Positions 22,223-54,209 of a DNA stretch of 64,000 nucleotides are shown piece by piece. Each line of letters begins with the position of its first letter. The stretch's first letter is position 1. Origin of the DNA: Lithobates sylvaticus (taxonomy: Eukaryota; Chordata; Amphibia; Anura; Ranidae); NCBI GenBank assembly GCA_028564925.1, contig CM053034.1, forward strand, positions 93,829,626-93,893,625. The letters run 5' to 3'. The position numbers were made by a program, and so were the translations under genes. The notes under the pieces are model-generated. The model was given only the letters and a program-made list of their open reading frames with translations. It had not been told where the DNA came from and made no database searches.

Positions 22223-23009
22223 TGGATACAGTCTCTTTGAAGTCACCCTCTGTCTAGATGTAGGACATTTTAGCGATTTGCTGCATGACATTTCTCGAGT
22301 AACTCCACTTTTGTTTGAGAAAAAAACTCTCCCCCCTGTGTGAGCAATGTACTTTGTAGGGAATTTAACAAAGTGCTGCAGAGTGCTTTTAGTGTTCGGA
22401 TTGAAAATTTGCAGTGTTTGCTTCTCTTGAGAAGCGATTAACTCTTAGGGAATATCTTGCCAAAATGAACATTTTTGTTGCAGAAGATGCCTAAAACCTT
22501 TTGTTATCTTTGTGCAGAATTCTTCACCCATGTGGGAAATGACTTTTCTCTGAAGTTGTGTGCACCAACTGTATACAGCAGGTCTCCGGGTTGCCATATT
22601 GCATTGATTTTTACAGCGCTGTAGATTGGAACGAAAAGTAATTTTTAATAACCTTGAATTACAATATTGCTCCTGTAGGAAATATATATGCTATATTTAT
22701 ATATAGTTTTTTTTTATTTGCTGTATTTTGGAGGGAAAATGGCATTGCCCCTTTTTTAAAGCTTAATGAGCTTTTTAGTGATTTGGGTTTACATGTATTT
22801 TAATGGGACAATTGTGGTGGATACTACTTTTCCTCAGCCCTACTAGGAAAGGAGAGAAGTAAGACAGTGTCTGGGGGATCTGGTAATGGTCAGGTGTATA
22901 ATACATTGGTCCTGTTCTCAGGCAGTTTGATTTGAAAGAGAGAGATGCATGTATTGGTTTACTCATGTGTTCCATTTTCAGACCCACAAACTGACGCAAC
23001 TTTCTTTTT
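22071..23009. other. Stretch without a recognised gene
   Basis: Contains a (GT)n run at about 22193-22219. No exon was supported. Confidence 0.4.
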
Positions 23010-25235
23010 CATACATCATGGGACACAGTCAGGCTAATAATCATTAACTACTGGATTATACTCTATCTCCTGGTGAATGTACACTGGTAGACCAAAGGTC
23101 TTCAGACAGGAAGTGATCCCCCTATATAACCCCTCTCACACAGGAAGCACTTCAGTTTTTTTTTTAACCAGTGTCTAGGGTGGATGGCATGGTTTGTGTG
23201 AGCTCCCTGAGCTCCAGGACTCTGGTCTCACAATCGGTTTTTAAATGAATCAAGGGATTGACAGATCGGATCCATTTGAAACGGGCTTTATATGCTTAGA
23301 TAAATGATACTCGAGCCTCACAAAGAAGACTCAAGATCCTGCAAGGTTTTGCCTGTAATGCGGCCTCCAGGCGATGGACCCTGTGAAGTGAAATTCTGGA
23401 CACCACAGGGCTAAAGCATTCCTGCAGGGTGCTGTACGGGTTCAAGGTAGGGGACCCTAAACATGAAAAGGGAAACCAGTCCCTGAAAGTCCTCAAGTGA
23501 CAGGAACCCGTCGTGATGGGTGAAGATTGGGCTCTTAGTTTCTAAGCTGCCCTGCACCTGGACGGGTAATAGAAACCCCTTTTACTATTATTGTGGGGTG
23601 CCCCAGTGATTGTTACAATCAGTCAAGCTAGCTAGAGGCTGGACACCTGTGTGCAGTGACCATACAGGGGAGTTTTAGGCTAGCTGTTGGTGTTTGCAAA
23701 GTGTCAATTTTTTTTTTTTTTTCCGCTTGTGTCTGGCTGTTTACCTGTATGATGGCACACGACGGTGCTCCATTTCGCCTTGGTTCACCATGGTGCACGT
23801 GCGTTCGCAAAAGCGACGCTGGACTTGGCAGTTGTTTGGCAGCCATGGCGCACGCGGCTTCACCGCACATGCGCAGTAACCTTTATCTGGGTGCACGAGG
23901 CTTCGCGTCATACGTGAATACAGCCACACCCGTTCCAGACCACATGCGTGCGCACGCACAGAAAGTTCTGGCACACACCCAGCTTTTTTAAGCTGTATGG
24001 GCCAAGCATGCAGTGCTTCCAGAAGGCAGCTGTGGGGACACAGAGCAGGCTCTGAACAGATACTTGCAGCAGTTAATTTTTCCTTACCCGGGTCACGTGA
24101 GTCACCAAGTGTTGCTTGGCAGTTCTAAAGGTGCTTGGCAGGATAGTTACATAGGGGCTTGGGAGCCCTATTAAAGGGTCTCACTTCTGAGGTGTTTTAA
24201 TACTGCACCCAAGTACTGAATCACTGGGCCTATCTGGTATAGTGCCTACAGTCAACACTGCTACTTCACCCTTTTATCACTAAGGATGAACTGTCCTCGG
24301 CCCTAGCCAGGTTAGGGCACAGGCTTGCTGGCATGATTGCCTCCATCCCGCAGGGTAGCAGGAAGCATGACAGATCCCCCCCCCCCCTCCCCGGAGCCTC
24401 CTAGTCTGGAGCAGGTATGGGTTGAGGATGGGGAGGGGCTTAAAGCTCAGGACTCTGTGGAGGGCTCGGCAGATGAGCCTGCTTCCGAGCAATCTGGACA
24501 AGAAGATATCCAGTTGATGTCTGCCTTTCAGTCGCAGAGGCTTTTGATTCTGACCAAAATGGTTCGTTCTGCCTTTAAGTTGCCTCTTGCAGAGGTGACT
24601 GAGCCCCCCTGGTCCTCTTTGGGATCCCTGAGGCCACACAGGCTTTCCCTCTACGCCCCCTGTTGGAACAGGCGATGTATGCTGATTGGGAACATCCTGA
24701 CAGGATTTTTGCTCCTTGGACTCCATTCTATGGACGTTGTCCAGGCAGTCAAGGTTTATTCGTCTAAATCTGCGGAGATCCGAGGATCAGACTCCTTTTT
24801 TGTTTAACCAAATGGACCCAAGAAAGGGAAGGCAGCTTCTAATGCTTTTATTGCCAATTGGGTCCACCCGTTGGTCATTCAGGCCTACGGACTGAAATGT
24901 AAAGCTCCTCCCTTTAGGGTGAGAGCTAATTCTACCAGGGGTGTAGGAACCTCCTGGGCTTTTCGCCATCAGGTATCTGTGGCTCAGATTTGTAAGGCTG
25001 CCATCTGGTCTTCAGTGCATACGTTGACAAAGTGGATGTTCGAGTAGTCGGCTTTCGGCCGTAGTGTACTGCGGGCTGCCGTATAAGTTCTGATGGCTAT
25101 TGTTTGGCAGGGTATCTTCCCTCCCCCCTCAAGGCTTTTGCTTTGGGACGTCCCAGTAGGTAATGAATATTAGCCTGACTCTGTGTCTCATGATATACTC
25201 AAAGAAAAGGATTTTACAGGTAAGTATGATGACAA
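23010..25235 (+). mobile_element. DIRS-type tyrosine-recombinase retrotransposon, broken
   Basis: The two ends are inverted relatives: CATGGGACACAGTCAGGCTA near 23028 and, inverted, CATGAGACACAGAGTCAGGC near 25190. Inverted termini fit DIRS rather than LTR elements. On the + strand a gag-like region (about 24270-24800) precedes a part with the signature of the DIRS tyrosine recombinase C-terminus (about 24840-25045: VRANSTRGVGTSWAF and ICKAAIWSS). The reverse transcriptase and RNase H segments appear absent. It is a clearly broken, internally shortened fossil of uncertain but probably moderate age; the ends are approximate. Confidence 0.75.
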
Positions 25236-25633
25236 ATTCCTTTTTTTTTTTTTTTTTTTCTCTTTAAAGCGCTGGTGTAAAAAAAATAACTGAGGGAGCT
25301 TTCGCAGATGTTAACCAGTAATCCATAGTCTGCCCACTGTAATGAACTGCTCAGTAATTTCAGTTCAGTTTAATATGTGTTCTGTATGAAAATGAAAAGT
25401 AATAATTTGTGTCATGAGAACCTTCTCCCTCCCACATGCCATCCTCTCTTTCCTGCTCTCAAATATCGCTTTTGTTTTGTGTGTTGCCCTTAGTTTGTAG
25501 AAAAAAAATGAATATCTTCTGATGCTGGTTCGGGTGTACTCCCATCTATGTGGACAATTTTATTGTATTTTTATATATTTTCTCATGAACTTTTTATTTT
25601 TAACACAACCAATTGCAATGTAAACCTGTAGAG
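25236..25633. other. Stretch without a recognised gene
   Basis: Short AT-rich stretch after a poly(T) run near 25241. No feature was recognised. Confidence 0.4.
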
Positions 25634-25959
25634 CAGGGGTCTCCAAACTGCATCCCGAGGGCCAGATGTGGCCCTTTGCTAGCCTTTATCTGGCCCTTGA
25701 GGCTTTATTCCTCCCACTGACACCAACAAGGTGGCACTATTTCTTCTTCTGATACCAATGATGGGATACTATTCCTCCTACTGATAGGGGCACTACTCCT
25801 CCTCCTCCTCCTCGTCCTACTAACCACCAACCCTGAGGACATGTTTATTCTTACTGATGCTGGGCCCAGGACATTTTCTGCCCCCACTGGCCACAATCCA
25901 GCCCTCCTAAAGTCTGAAGGACAATAAACTTGCCCTTTGAAAAATGTGGAGACCCCCTG
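25634..25959. mobile_element. hAT-type non-autonomous element
   Basis: The ends are CAGGGGTCTCCAAACTG and, inverted, CAGGGGGTCTCCACATTT. The 8-bp flanks are CTGTAGAG (25626-25633) and ATGTAGAG (25960-25967), seven of eight identical, as expected for hAT transposition. A related copy lies at 54837-55144. It contains CTCCTCCTC-like simple sequence and no transposase. Confidence 0.85.
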
Positions 25960-26247
25960 ATGTAGAGCATACATTAAAGTAATAGCCCTCCCCTGCCCCC
26001 CCCCCCCCTCCTTCAAACTGCACTCCTCTGACCTACAGGAGAAGTATAGCCAAAATATCTTTGGCCATAGTTCTCTAAGTAATTGCATTGTGTGGTATCT
26101 CTTCTTTACCACCCCAAATAACATCTGATTGGATTAGTTTCTGCATTTTGACTAGTTGAGAAATAAATGAGACAATATACGATCAGCCCTTTAGTTTGGG
26201 GTTTGTGCAACCAGAATAACCTATTATACTGTAACGGGAATGCTTAA

Positions 26248-26679
26248 AGGGGTTGTAAATGCAGAAGGTTTTTTATCTTTATGCATTCTTTGCATTAAGA
26301 ATAAAAAGCCTTCTGTGTGCACCCCCCCCCCCCCAATACTTGCCTGAAGTCCCCCCTGTCCAGCGATGTCCACAAATTCCTTGGCTGTCCGAGATTCTCC
26401 TTCCTGATTGGCTTAGATACAGCAGCTGCACCATTGGCTCCTGTCTATCAAAATTGGCTAACCAATCGGGAGTGAGGTGGTCGGAGCTCTGTGTCTGAAT
26501 GGACACAGGCATCTGTGACTCGGCTTGGGTGCCCCATAGCAAGCTGCTTGCTGTTGGAGCACTGAACAGGAGGGAGGGGCCAGGATCACAGAAGAGCGAC
26601 CCGAGAAGGAGGATCCGGGCCGCTCTGCAAATCCACTGCAACAGAGGAGGTAAGTATAACGCAAGACTTTACAATCACT
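26248..26679. mobile_element. TTAA-type MITE (AGGGGTTGTAAATG end)
   Basis: Left TTAA at 26244-26247. The right end, read inward, is AAGTGATTGTAAAG, and its flank has decayed from TTAA. A poly(C) run lies near 26322 and a perfect donor octamer AGGTAAGT at 26648-26655. The end resembles the element at 32205. Confidence 0.6.
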
Positions 26680-28222
26680 TGAATTTAAATGTGAACATGT
26701 ATGTGTTCAAAGTCCCCACTTATGGCATCTCCAAATGGCATAATGCTTTATAAATACGGCTCCTTATCATGAGGTCTGGCTTGCTGTTTGGGTGTCCTCC
26801 TAGAATAGATGGAAGATGAGTGGTGTGAGTCACTTTAGGAGAATGATTTAACTGATGACTCAGTATGACGAATCATTTCTTCCAAGTTATAGGGACCGAT
26901 CTACAAGAAGAGTGTCTGCACATGTAGCAAGCCACTAATTGGATATAGTAACATGTTTCTGCCAAGTTTGACACTATCCAGATTAAAGTTACTTTATAAT
27001 ACAAACTTTCCGGGAGTAGCAATGTTGACTAATTGTCTGCAATTGTTGGCGCGCCAGGTGTCGTGTTCCAACCATTACATTTCATGATTTTCCACTACTG
27101 ATTACTCCTCACCATGAATTTAAAACATCAAATTTTGTTCATGTATTGTGTTAGTCTACATCTTCATCTTCATCTGTGTATTGCATTATTTACATTCATT
27201 TAAAATCACTTTGATCATCTATATGTCCATCATGGACTGTATTTTTAATCCCCCTCCTAAAATTCACAGAAACGTCACATGTTTACACCTTTGCACTAAT
27301 ATTGTGTGACATAATAATTTTTAACTACTCCTATTTGCTCTCTAAGGCGTCTGCTTTCAGAAAATGTGTTTTTGGGGGCTTTGTGCAAATTTTTTTTTTT
27401 TTTTTTAAATCAACGTGTGCAAAAAAAACACACAGCTCTGGCATCAAAAGGGTTAAACATATAAAACTTCTGTTGCAAAATGCCATCTTTTTTTTTTTTT
27501 TTTGCCTCATGGGAAGGTTACATCACCAGTGTCACAATTAAAGTGTTTTGTTAACCCCAACAAAAAAAAAATTTCAGATCCTGGTCCCTTAAAGCACATT
27601 AAACAGCACAGTTCTTTTGCTGTGTAATCTGCCCCCTCTAAACTGTATAGAAAAAAAAAAAAAAAAAAACCTCCATGAACCTGCCACTTCCTGTATCCCC
27701 CCCTCTCTCTCTGTACTGACCACGAAAATCAGGGCTGCTGAGCCCTGACCACCATGGTCATGTGAATCGTGGCCGTTTTACAGCTCCGAGACAGGGCTTC
27801 TGCGGGAGGCAACGTGATCTCCCTCTGACGTCAGGGCCCCTCCCACAGAAGTCATGTATCAGAGCTGTAAAGCGGCCGCGAGTCATGTGACCTGCCTGAA
27901 GATGGTTCTAAATAGGTATTTACATTGCTCGTTTTTAGAAATTACTTGCATAGTGTGGTATGCCAGGCTCTAATAATAATCGGCCAACTAATCGATTTTA
28001 TGAAAATAATCGTTAGTTGCAGCCCTAGTATTGGTAGAATTAAAAGCTATTCCAGCTGTTGAATTTGGAGGAACCAAATATTGCTTTGTAGTGAGTTCTA
28101 GATGGTTACAGGTGTACTTTTTAAATTGTAGGTAAATGCAGTATGTAGTGTAATTCTGCAGATATGTGCTCCATATAGAGTCACTTTAGTGTAGATGACA
28201 ATGTGTCTGTCTTGTGTTACAG
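26680..28222. other. Region upstream of the CD151 ATG exon
   Basis: No 5' noncoding exon or promoter could be identified. Repeats present include poly(T) and poly(A) runs near 27390, 27487 and 27650, a GC-rich inverted segment at about 27770-27890 (TTTTACAGCTCCGAGAC and CAGAGCTGTAAAGCGG) and a transposon-terminus fragment at about 27970-28028 (AATAATCGTTAGTTGCAGCC). The last 20 bp form the polypyrimidine tract and AG acceptor at 28221-28222. Confidence 0.45.
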
Positions 28223-28232
28223 AATCGCCACC

Positions 28233-47718
<19,486 letters not shown>

Positions 47719-49534
47719 GATGGTATTGGACTCACCCATTGCACTTCCTCTACTTACAAAACATCTGCTGCCTTAAAAAGCTCCTTTGGAAACCTAGAAT
47801 GAGTTCAAGACACTTTTGTGAACGTGACATAATCTGCTTTCACCTTCTAAAAATATAGGAGCTTCTCCGTGTCATCACAATAGCATGACATCTTTTTCCT
47901 ACTTTGATTTCATCTGTTTCTTTGTGCCAAGCAATGAAGTACATCCACTGCGCTCCAGGATATTCACGTGTTACCAGCTTCTTGGTCTTGACTACATTTT
48001 GTTGATCTTGTGTATGAAGAACAGCCAACTGGCACCCTAATGATTCCTCCAAGTCCTGCAATTAGAACTTGTGCTTTTACCGTGTTCTGACACCGCTTAC
48101 ATTTTATTCCTATAAACAGCCTTTGCTTTTTAAACCAAATGGTTCTGCAATGGAGAGCCAATGTTCATGGATTTTGGTATTATTTTCACATGCATATGTG
48201 GTTATGAAACATGCAGTACTAATGATATATAACGTTATTTTCTTTGGTGCCATTATAGTAAGTGTAAAAAATTATGTGATTTAATGACTTATGGAAAATT
48301 TGTGCCTTTTTTTATTGAAGGGAGAAATATCAAGAAACCAAATTGCATGTCATTCCTGACAGTTTGATTATTTGCCACAGTTACCTTTGTGCCTTTTTAT
48401 TTTTTTTTATTTTTATATGAATTGAAAACCTACCATGGAAAATGACCAGATAATTGTGTGATCTGGTTGTTCATCACCTTTAATGTGTATGTCAAAGGAA
48501 CATCTTTGGAATACATGCACATTCCATGTTTTATCCCTTTTTTAAACACTTGCAAGTACAGAATAATAGCTGTTGATGTGCCACAAATGGTGTGCTGTCA
48601 CTTTCCTCTTTGACATGACAACACAGCACTATATTCCTAAGCATGTGGTGTCAGCCCTGCCTACTTCATTTCCAATGAATTACAGAACACAGACCTCTCC
48701 TCATCTCCATAACCCATCGTTTTGCATAAGCTGAGAGCGTAAGACGTTATCGGCTCACACGGTTTTTAGCAAAATCAACACTTATTAAACAGATATAACA
48801 AAACCCTTTTCAGTGGTATATTTAGCAAAACAAAGGGGAGTAAACAGAAGTAGTTAATTGCTACGGTTAACATACACGTTAATCATTTGTATTTATTTCA
48901 TGAAGGGAACTAGTGTTGCTTTTTGGGGGGGTTTTAGCAACACTAAGGCTACTCTCGACTGGGGCGTTGGCGGTAAAGCAATGCTTTTTTTAGCATCGCT
49001 TTACCGTCGTTTTTGCGGAGGTTGTCGGCTGCTAGGGGCGCACTTTTAACCCCCCGCTGGCAGCCAAAAAAGGGTTCAAAGCACTGCATTTCCGGCGGTA
49101 TGGCGGTGCTGCCCATTTGATTTCAATGGGCAGGGGCACTTTAGGAGCAGTGTATACACCGCTCTTACAGCGCTTCAATGATGCGGCTTGCAGGACTTCT
49201 TTTACTGTCCTGCCAGGGCACCGCTCCAGTGTAAAAGCCCTCGGGCTTTCACATTGAAGTGAGAGGAGAGGCTCTTTCAAGACGCTTTGCATGCGCTTTT
49301 TTTAGTGTTATAGCGACTTTTAAAGCGCCTCAGTGTAAAAGTAGCCTTAAGGCTTCTGTGTATAAAAAATGTGCTGTATGAATGTATCAATTATTTGCAC
49401 AGGTGCAGTGAATCTTCACCATAATTTGCTTCTTTTATTTCCTAGGATTGTCAATGCCATTTCCTGGCAATACATGGTATTTTTCCTGAAATACCTCATT
49501 TAGAAAATATACCACTTTATTTCCACTAGATATA
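47719..49534 (+). other. CD151: Candidate CD151 3' UTR
   Basis: This follows the stop codon directly without a splice donor that is obviously used. No AATAAA was seen between the stop and 49534. The variant ATTAAA occurs at 48784-48789. The next AATAAA words are in the Tc1 element (49745 and 51039) and just after it (51364-51369). The UTR length is therefore open: about 1.1 kb if ATTAAA is used, or up to 3.7 kb. Confidence 0.45.
48944..49348. mobile_element. TA-type MITE in the candidate 3' UTR
   Basis: The left end TAAGGCTACTCTCGACTGGG is mirrored loosely by CCTCAGTGTAAAAGTAGCCTTA at the right. The interior GGCGGTAAAGCAATGC and TTGATTTCAATGGGCAG match the MITE copies at 1-203 and 7903-8530. 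Confidence 0.8.
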
Positions 49535-51134
49535 CAGGTCCTTCTCAAAAAATTAGCATATTGTGATAAAGTTCATTATTTTCTGTAATGTACTGATAAA
49601 CATTAGACTTTCATATATTTTAGATTCATTACACACAACTGAAGTAGTTCAAGCCTTTTCTTGTTTTAATATTGATGATTTTGGCATACAGCTCATGAAA
49701 ACCCCAAATCCTTATCTCAAAAAATTAGCATATTTCATCCGACCAATAAAAGAAAAGTGTTTTTAATACAAAAAAAGTCAACCTTCAAATAATTATGTTC
49801 AGTTATGCACTCAATAATTGGTCGGGAATCCTTTTGCAGAAATGACTGCTTCAATGCGGCGTGGCATGGAGGCAATCAGCCTGTGGCACTGCTGAGGTGT
49901 TATGGAGGCCCAGGATGGTTCGATAGCGGCCTCAAGCTCATCCAGAGTGTTGGGTCTTGCGTCTCTCAACTTTCTCTTCCCAATATCCCACAGATTCTCT
50001 ATGGGGTTCAGGTCAGGAGAGTTGGCAGGCCAATTGAGCACAGTAATATCATGGTCAGTAAACCATTTACCAGTGGTTTTGGCACTGTGAGCAGGTGCCA
50101 GGTCGTGCTGAAAAAATGAAATCTTCATCTCCATAAAGCTTTTCAGCAGATGGAAGCATGAAGTGCTCCAAAACCTCCTGATAGCTAGCTGCATTGACCC
50201 TGCCCTTGATAAAACACAGTGGACCAACACCAGCAGCTGACATGGCACCCCAGACCATCACTGACTGTGGGTACTTGACACTGGACTTCAGGCATTTTGG
50301 CATTTCCCTCTCCCCAGTCTTCCTCCAGACTCTGGCACCTTGATTTCCGAATGACATGCAAAATTTGCTTTCATCCGAAAAAAGTATTTTGGACCACTGA
50401 GCAACAGTCCAGTGCTGCTTCTCTGTAGCCCAGGTCAGGCGCTTCTGCCGCTGTTTCTGGTTCAAAAGTGGCTTGACCTGGGGAATGCGGCACCTGTAGC
50501 CCATTTCCTGCACACGCCTGTTCACGGTGGCTCTGGATGTTTCTACTCCAGACTCAGTCCACTGCTTCTGCAGGTCCTCCAAGGTCTGGAATCGGTCCTT
50601 CTCCACAATCTTCCTCAGGGTCCGGTCACCTCTTCTCGTTGTGCAGCGTTTTCTGCCACACTTTTTCCTTCCCACTGAGGTGCCTTGATACAGCACTCTG
50701 GAAACAGCCTATTTCGTTCAGAAATTTCTTTCTGTGTCTTACCCTCTTGCTTGAGGGTGTCAATGATGGCCTTCTGGACAGCAGTCAGGTCGGCAGTCTT
50801 ACCCATGATTGCGGTTTTGAGTAATGAACCAGGCTGGGAGTTTTTAAAAGCCTCAGGAATCTTTTGCAGGTGTTTAGAGTTAATTAGTTGATTCAGATGA
50901 TTAGGTTAATAGCTCGTTTAGAGAACCTTTTCATGATATGCTAATTTTTTGAGATAGGAATTTGGGGTCTTCATGAGCTGTATGCCAAAATCATCAATAT
51001 TAAAACAAGAAAAGGCTTGAACTACTTCAGTTGTGTGTAATAAATCTAAAATATATGAAAGTCTAATGTTTATCAGTACATTACAGAAAATAATGAACTT
51101 TATCACAATATGCTAATTTTTTGAGAAGGACCTG
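49535..51134 (-). mobile_element. Tc1-like transposon, full length (1.6 kb)
   Basis: CAGGTCCTTCTCAAAAAATT at the left is exactly inverted at 51115-51134. Terminal repeats of about 210 bp each contain the outer word and a second copy of AAAAAATTAGCATAT at the inner edge (49718-49732), the IR/DR arrangement of Sleeping Beauty-like elements. The left flank is TA; the right flank reads AA, probably a mutated TA. A transposase gene lies on the minus strand. The two long repeats differ at only a few positions, so the copy is fairly young. Confidence 0.95.
49811..50806 (-). pseudogene. Tc1-family transposase (DD34E type), two frameshifts
   Basis: The reading starts at MGKTADLTAVQKAIIDTL (50806) and ends near 49811 with RIEAVISAKGFPTNY. 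An N-terminal helix-turn-helix part is followed by a basic GRKKCGRKRC nuclear-localisation-like patch. The catalytic residues are visible in LFSDESKF, FFQHDLAPAHSA and SPDLNPIENLW, all acidic residues kept. Two frame changes interrupt it: one near 50690-50720 in the second DNA-binding part, and one in an A6/T6 homopolymer near 50110-50117 just before QHD. The rest reads well against known fish and frog Tc1 transposases. Confidence 0.93.
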
Positions 51135-52696
51135 AATGATGATCCTAGAAAAATCAATGTATTAAGCAAAGCACAGTGAAGATTTGTTGCGCCCTTGCCG
51201 ATGATTTACACATGCGCACAGCAATTTTTTTTCACCCACAGATTTTTATTGTCTAGTAGTACCCAATGGGCATTCTGTCAGTTTTTTTTTTTTTTTTTTT
51301 TATATATTATTTTGTAACTCTTTTTAATCAGTCTTTATATTTCTGAGACTATTTTATTTTAGCAATAAAGATGAGTGGCAAAATGTTTTCAAACTGAATA
51401 CATATGATCTGATCAGTCGTTTCAGGCTTGGGGTGGAGCAGAAGTGGTCTGCATTTCTGCAGCGTCATGAGGATCACTGATTAGGAAGTCTGCTCTTTGC
51501 TGCAAAATGTCATTCCCCTCAATAGTTTTTAACTAAAATATTTGCAGTTCATATAAGCTCCATGAATCTCAGATATTAAATTGCTGCACACATTAATACC
51601 CTTTTTTGCATAATCCAATTTATAGCTATGAATGTGCTGCATAGCATTTAAACATTACAAGCATGGATTTTATAAGCTCAGTTACTAATCTTGCTCAGTG
51701 ATGGTGCAGGGGTCCTAGAGCACCATTGTTGATTCCTAGTGAACTGACATGCTTATTCTTCTATAATTATTGGTTAAAACAGTAAATTATGGAGCGGCGA
51801 AGACGAGCTGCATCTTTGGATGTTTCTGGGGAAAAAATGTTTAGGAGCTGCTGAAATTACAATGTACATTTTTATTTTTTTGTTGGTTTTTAAATGAAGT
51901 CTAAATGTCACTGAAAAAAAGCTGTTTTGTGGCAAGAAGAACTGATATCTTTGCCAGGTAATTAAGTCCATTTGCCCATATACACTACACTTTTCATCTG
52001 ACATTGCTTTTGGCAAGAGGAGGACAAAGTCTCTAGCACCGCTGTGTTAACAGAGTATCATTAGGACAGGCCTGTCATTATTTATTTTTATTTTTACATG
52101 CTTGCTATCAGTGTAAATCGAATGATAGTTAACCATCTGCAAAGCAGTTCCAGTGACATCTTTACTCCTGGGGGTTTACTTAATGAGACAAAAAAGCAAT
52201 GTGGTGCATTCACAGTGAAATCAGCCTTTTATTGTTGGGGCCGGCGGCACTGTGAGCGGCTTTAATGTTTTGAATTTATCATTTTATCTTTCTCTGGTTT
52301 CCGCTTCCTCCGAAAGATTTAAATATTGTGGGCCCTAGGCTAGGACATATTTCAAGGACTGACCTGGCAAATCCGCTTCGCCTCAGAGGTTCCTGCCAGT
52401 CATCAATCTGATGGTCATCATTTTTTATTGATGGCAAAATGATGCTCAGGGTGTCTCATGTCCTGTTAATGGTGAAATATTAAGTCCTATTTGACAGTTG
52501 TGACCTCTCTCCCTGCTACTTCATTTTACATGGCTTTATTTATATATTCAGTGTTGCATACAGGACTTTGCCAGTTTTGATAAGTGTGCCCTACAGATAG
52601 GTGATAGCAAATAAATATTTAATGAACAGTATGTATTGCATATAGTAGAGAGCTGTGGCATATTGATTGTGTCTAATACAAAAATCTAGCACTGGT
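51135..52696. other. Stretch without a recognised gene
   Basis: Contains AATAAA at 51364-51369, a possible distal CD151 poly(A) signal, and a poly(T) run near 51281. Beyond 51400 nothing was recognised. Confidence 0.4.
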
Positions 52697-52700
52697 TTAA

Positions 52701-53501
52701 CCCCCCTGGCGGTATTCCCGAGTCTGGCTCGGGTTGAGATTTCTGTACCAAAAGCGGTAACCCCGAGCCAGACTCGGGCTCGCATTGCAGGATACAGGGG
52801 GAAGTTACTTACCTTGTTCCCTGGATCCTGCGATGTCTCCCCGCTGTGTGAGCGAGCCGTCCGCTCGCTCGATTAACACAGTGCCCAAGTGCCGCTGATC
52901 TCCGCTCCCTGCGACGTTACGATGCACGGGAGCGGAGATCGGCGCCAAATTAAAAAAAGTTAAAAAACACAATACACATACAGTACTGTAATCTTACAGA
53001 TTATAGTACTGTATAAAAAAATACACATCCCCTTTGTCCCTAGAGGTCTGCCCAGTGCCCTGCATGTCATTTTATATAATAAATAGATTTTTTCTGCCTG
53101 GAACCTGGAGATTGTCCATAGCAACCAAAAAGTGTCCTTTTTATGTCAAAAGTGATTTTAGACCAGCTAGAAAACACAGATAATAAATTAGAATCACAAT
53201 TCATCACCAAACACTAAATTTAATGACAGCGACTATTCTGCAACTGAGCAAATTTTTGTGTTTTTGATTTGATTACATTATTGAATAATTTTTATATATA
53301 TTTTTATTTTATTATAATTTTATGATTTTGTGTTTCAAACTTTATCATACCCGGGATGTCTACTAGACTCTGGTTTGGACAGATTTAAGTGAGTTATTCA
53401 TAAGAATTGCATGCCTACAATATAAAACGCCAAATTTCCATGCAAAATAATTGTACCGCTTTCAAAGCAAAATTTCAGACCGAATCATACCGCCAGGGAG
53501 G
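52701..53501. mobile_element. piggyBac-like TTAA MITE, 801 bp
   Basis: TTAA at 52697-52700 and 53502-53505. The ends are CCCCCCTGGCGGTAT and, inverted, CCTCCCTGGCGGTAT, and a CCC-type terminus with TTAA is usual for piggyBac. Near the left end CCCGAGTCTGGCTCGGG is followed by CCCCGAGCCAGACTCGGG, forming a hairpin. A donor octamer lies on the minus strand at 52807-52814. Non-coding. Confidence 0.9.
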
Positions 53502-53781
53502 TTAAGGGGACATGTACCTGTTGCCGGAGCTGGATTGAGTTTATTGCTTTTCCTTTCGGAAATGCCTATTGCCTATCACGCTGGCCTGGAATAGGTATGC
53601 ACATAAGGAGTTTTGACTTCAGTCATGCTGCATGCTTGTTCTTGGTCATTGAAGCCAGTGACAGCCAAGCAACTTGAATTTTTAAAAAATTACCATTTGC
53701 AACTCCCTCGTGTTTTTCCAATTTTACAAGTTTCCTTTAAAAGTACTATAACAGGCACCATCCGATAACTGTACCTTATGT

Positions 53782-53881
53782 CAGTGGTCATCAACCCTGT
53801 CCTCATGGCCCACTAACAGGCAAGGTAATGCATAAAACCTGGACTGTTAGTGGGCCCTGAGGACAGGGTTGATGACCACTG
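53782..53881. mobile_element. 100-bp hAT foldback MITE
   Basis: A perfect 8-bp duplication CCTTATGT (53774-53781 and 53882-53889) flanks CAGTGGTCATCAACCCTGTC and its inverted copy. The arms pair for about 38 bp each with few mismatches, so the whole element is a hairpin with a loop of about 22 bp. Confidence 0.95.
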
Positions 53882-54209
53882 CCTTATGTCATTTCATTTC
53901 ATTGCGAACACTATATAAGATGAACCTGAATGATTCTCGTATGTAGTGCATACAAACTTATAGTGCCAGTCACATTTAATATTCTGTAGCATTACTGATG
54001 TTCAGTCATTTACATACTGTATTTTACTGACTTTTAAAGTGACACTATTTACGGTTTGTTTGTGTGTATATTATAAATGAGCTTCTTGTATGAAAGTGTC
54101 TAACAACGACTATATCTGTTTTAACCTTCATAACCAGTCTGATTCTCACTCTCATGTTTTATAGTGTAGGTTGGAAAGGCAGTTTATAGTCGTCGGAGGC
54201 ACAGACCCC

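Noticed and set aside
24337-24807. 156-codon frame as a possible host gene
   Set aside because: It lies between the inverted ends of the DIRS fossil and is better explained as its gag-like part.
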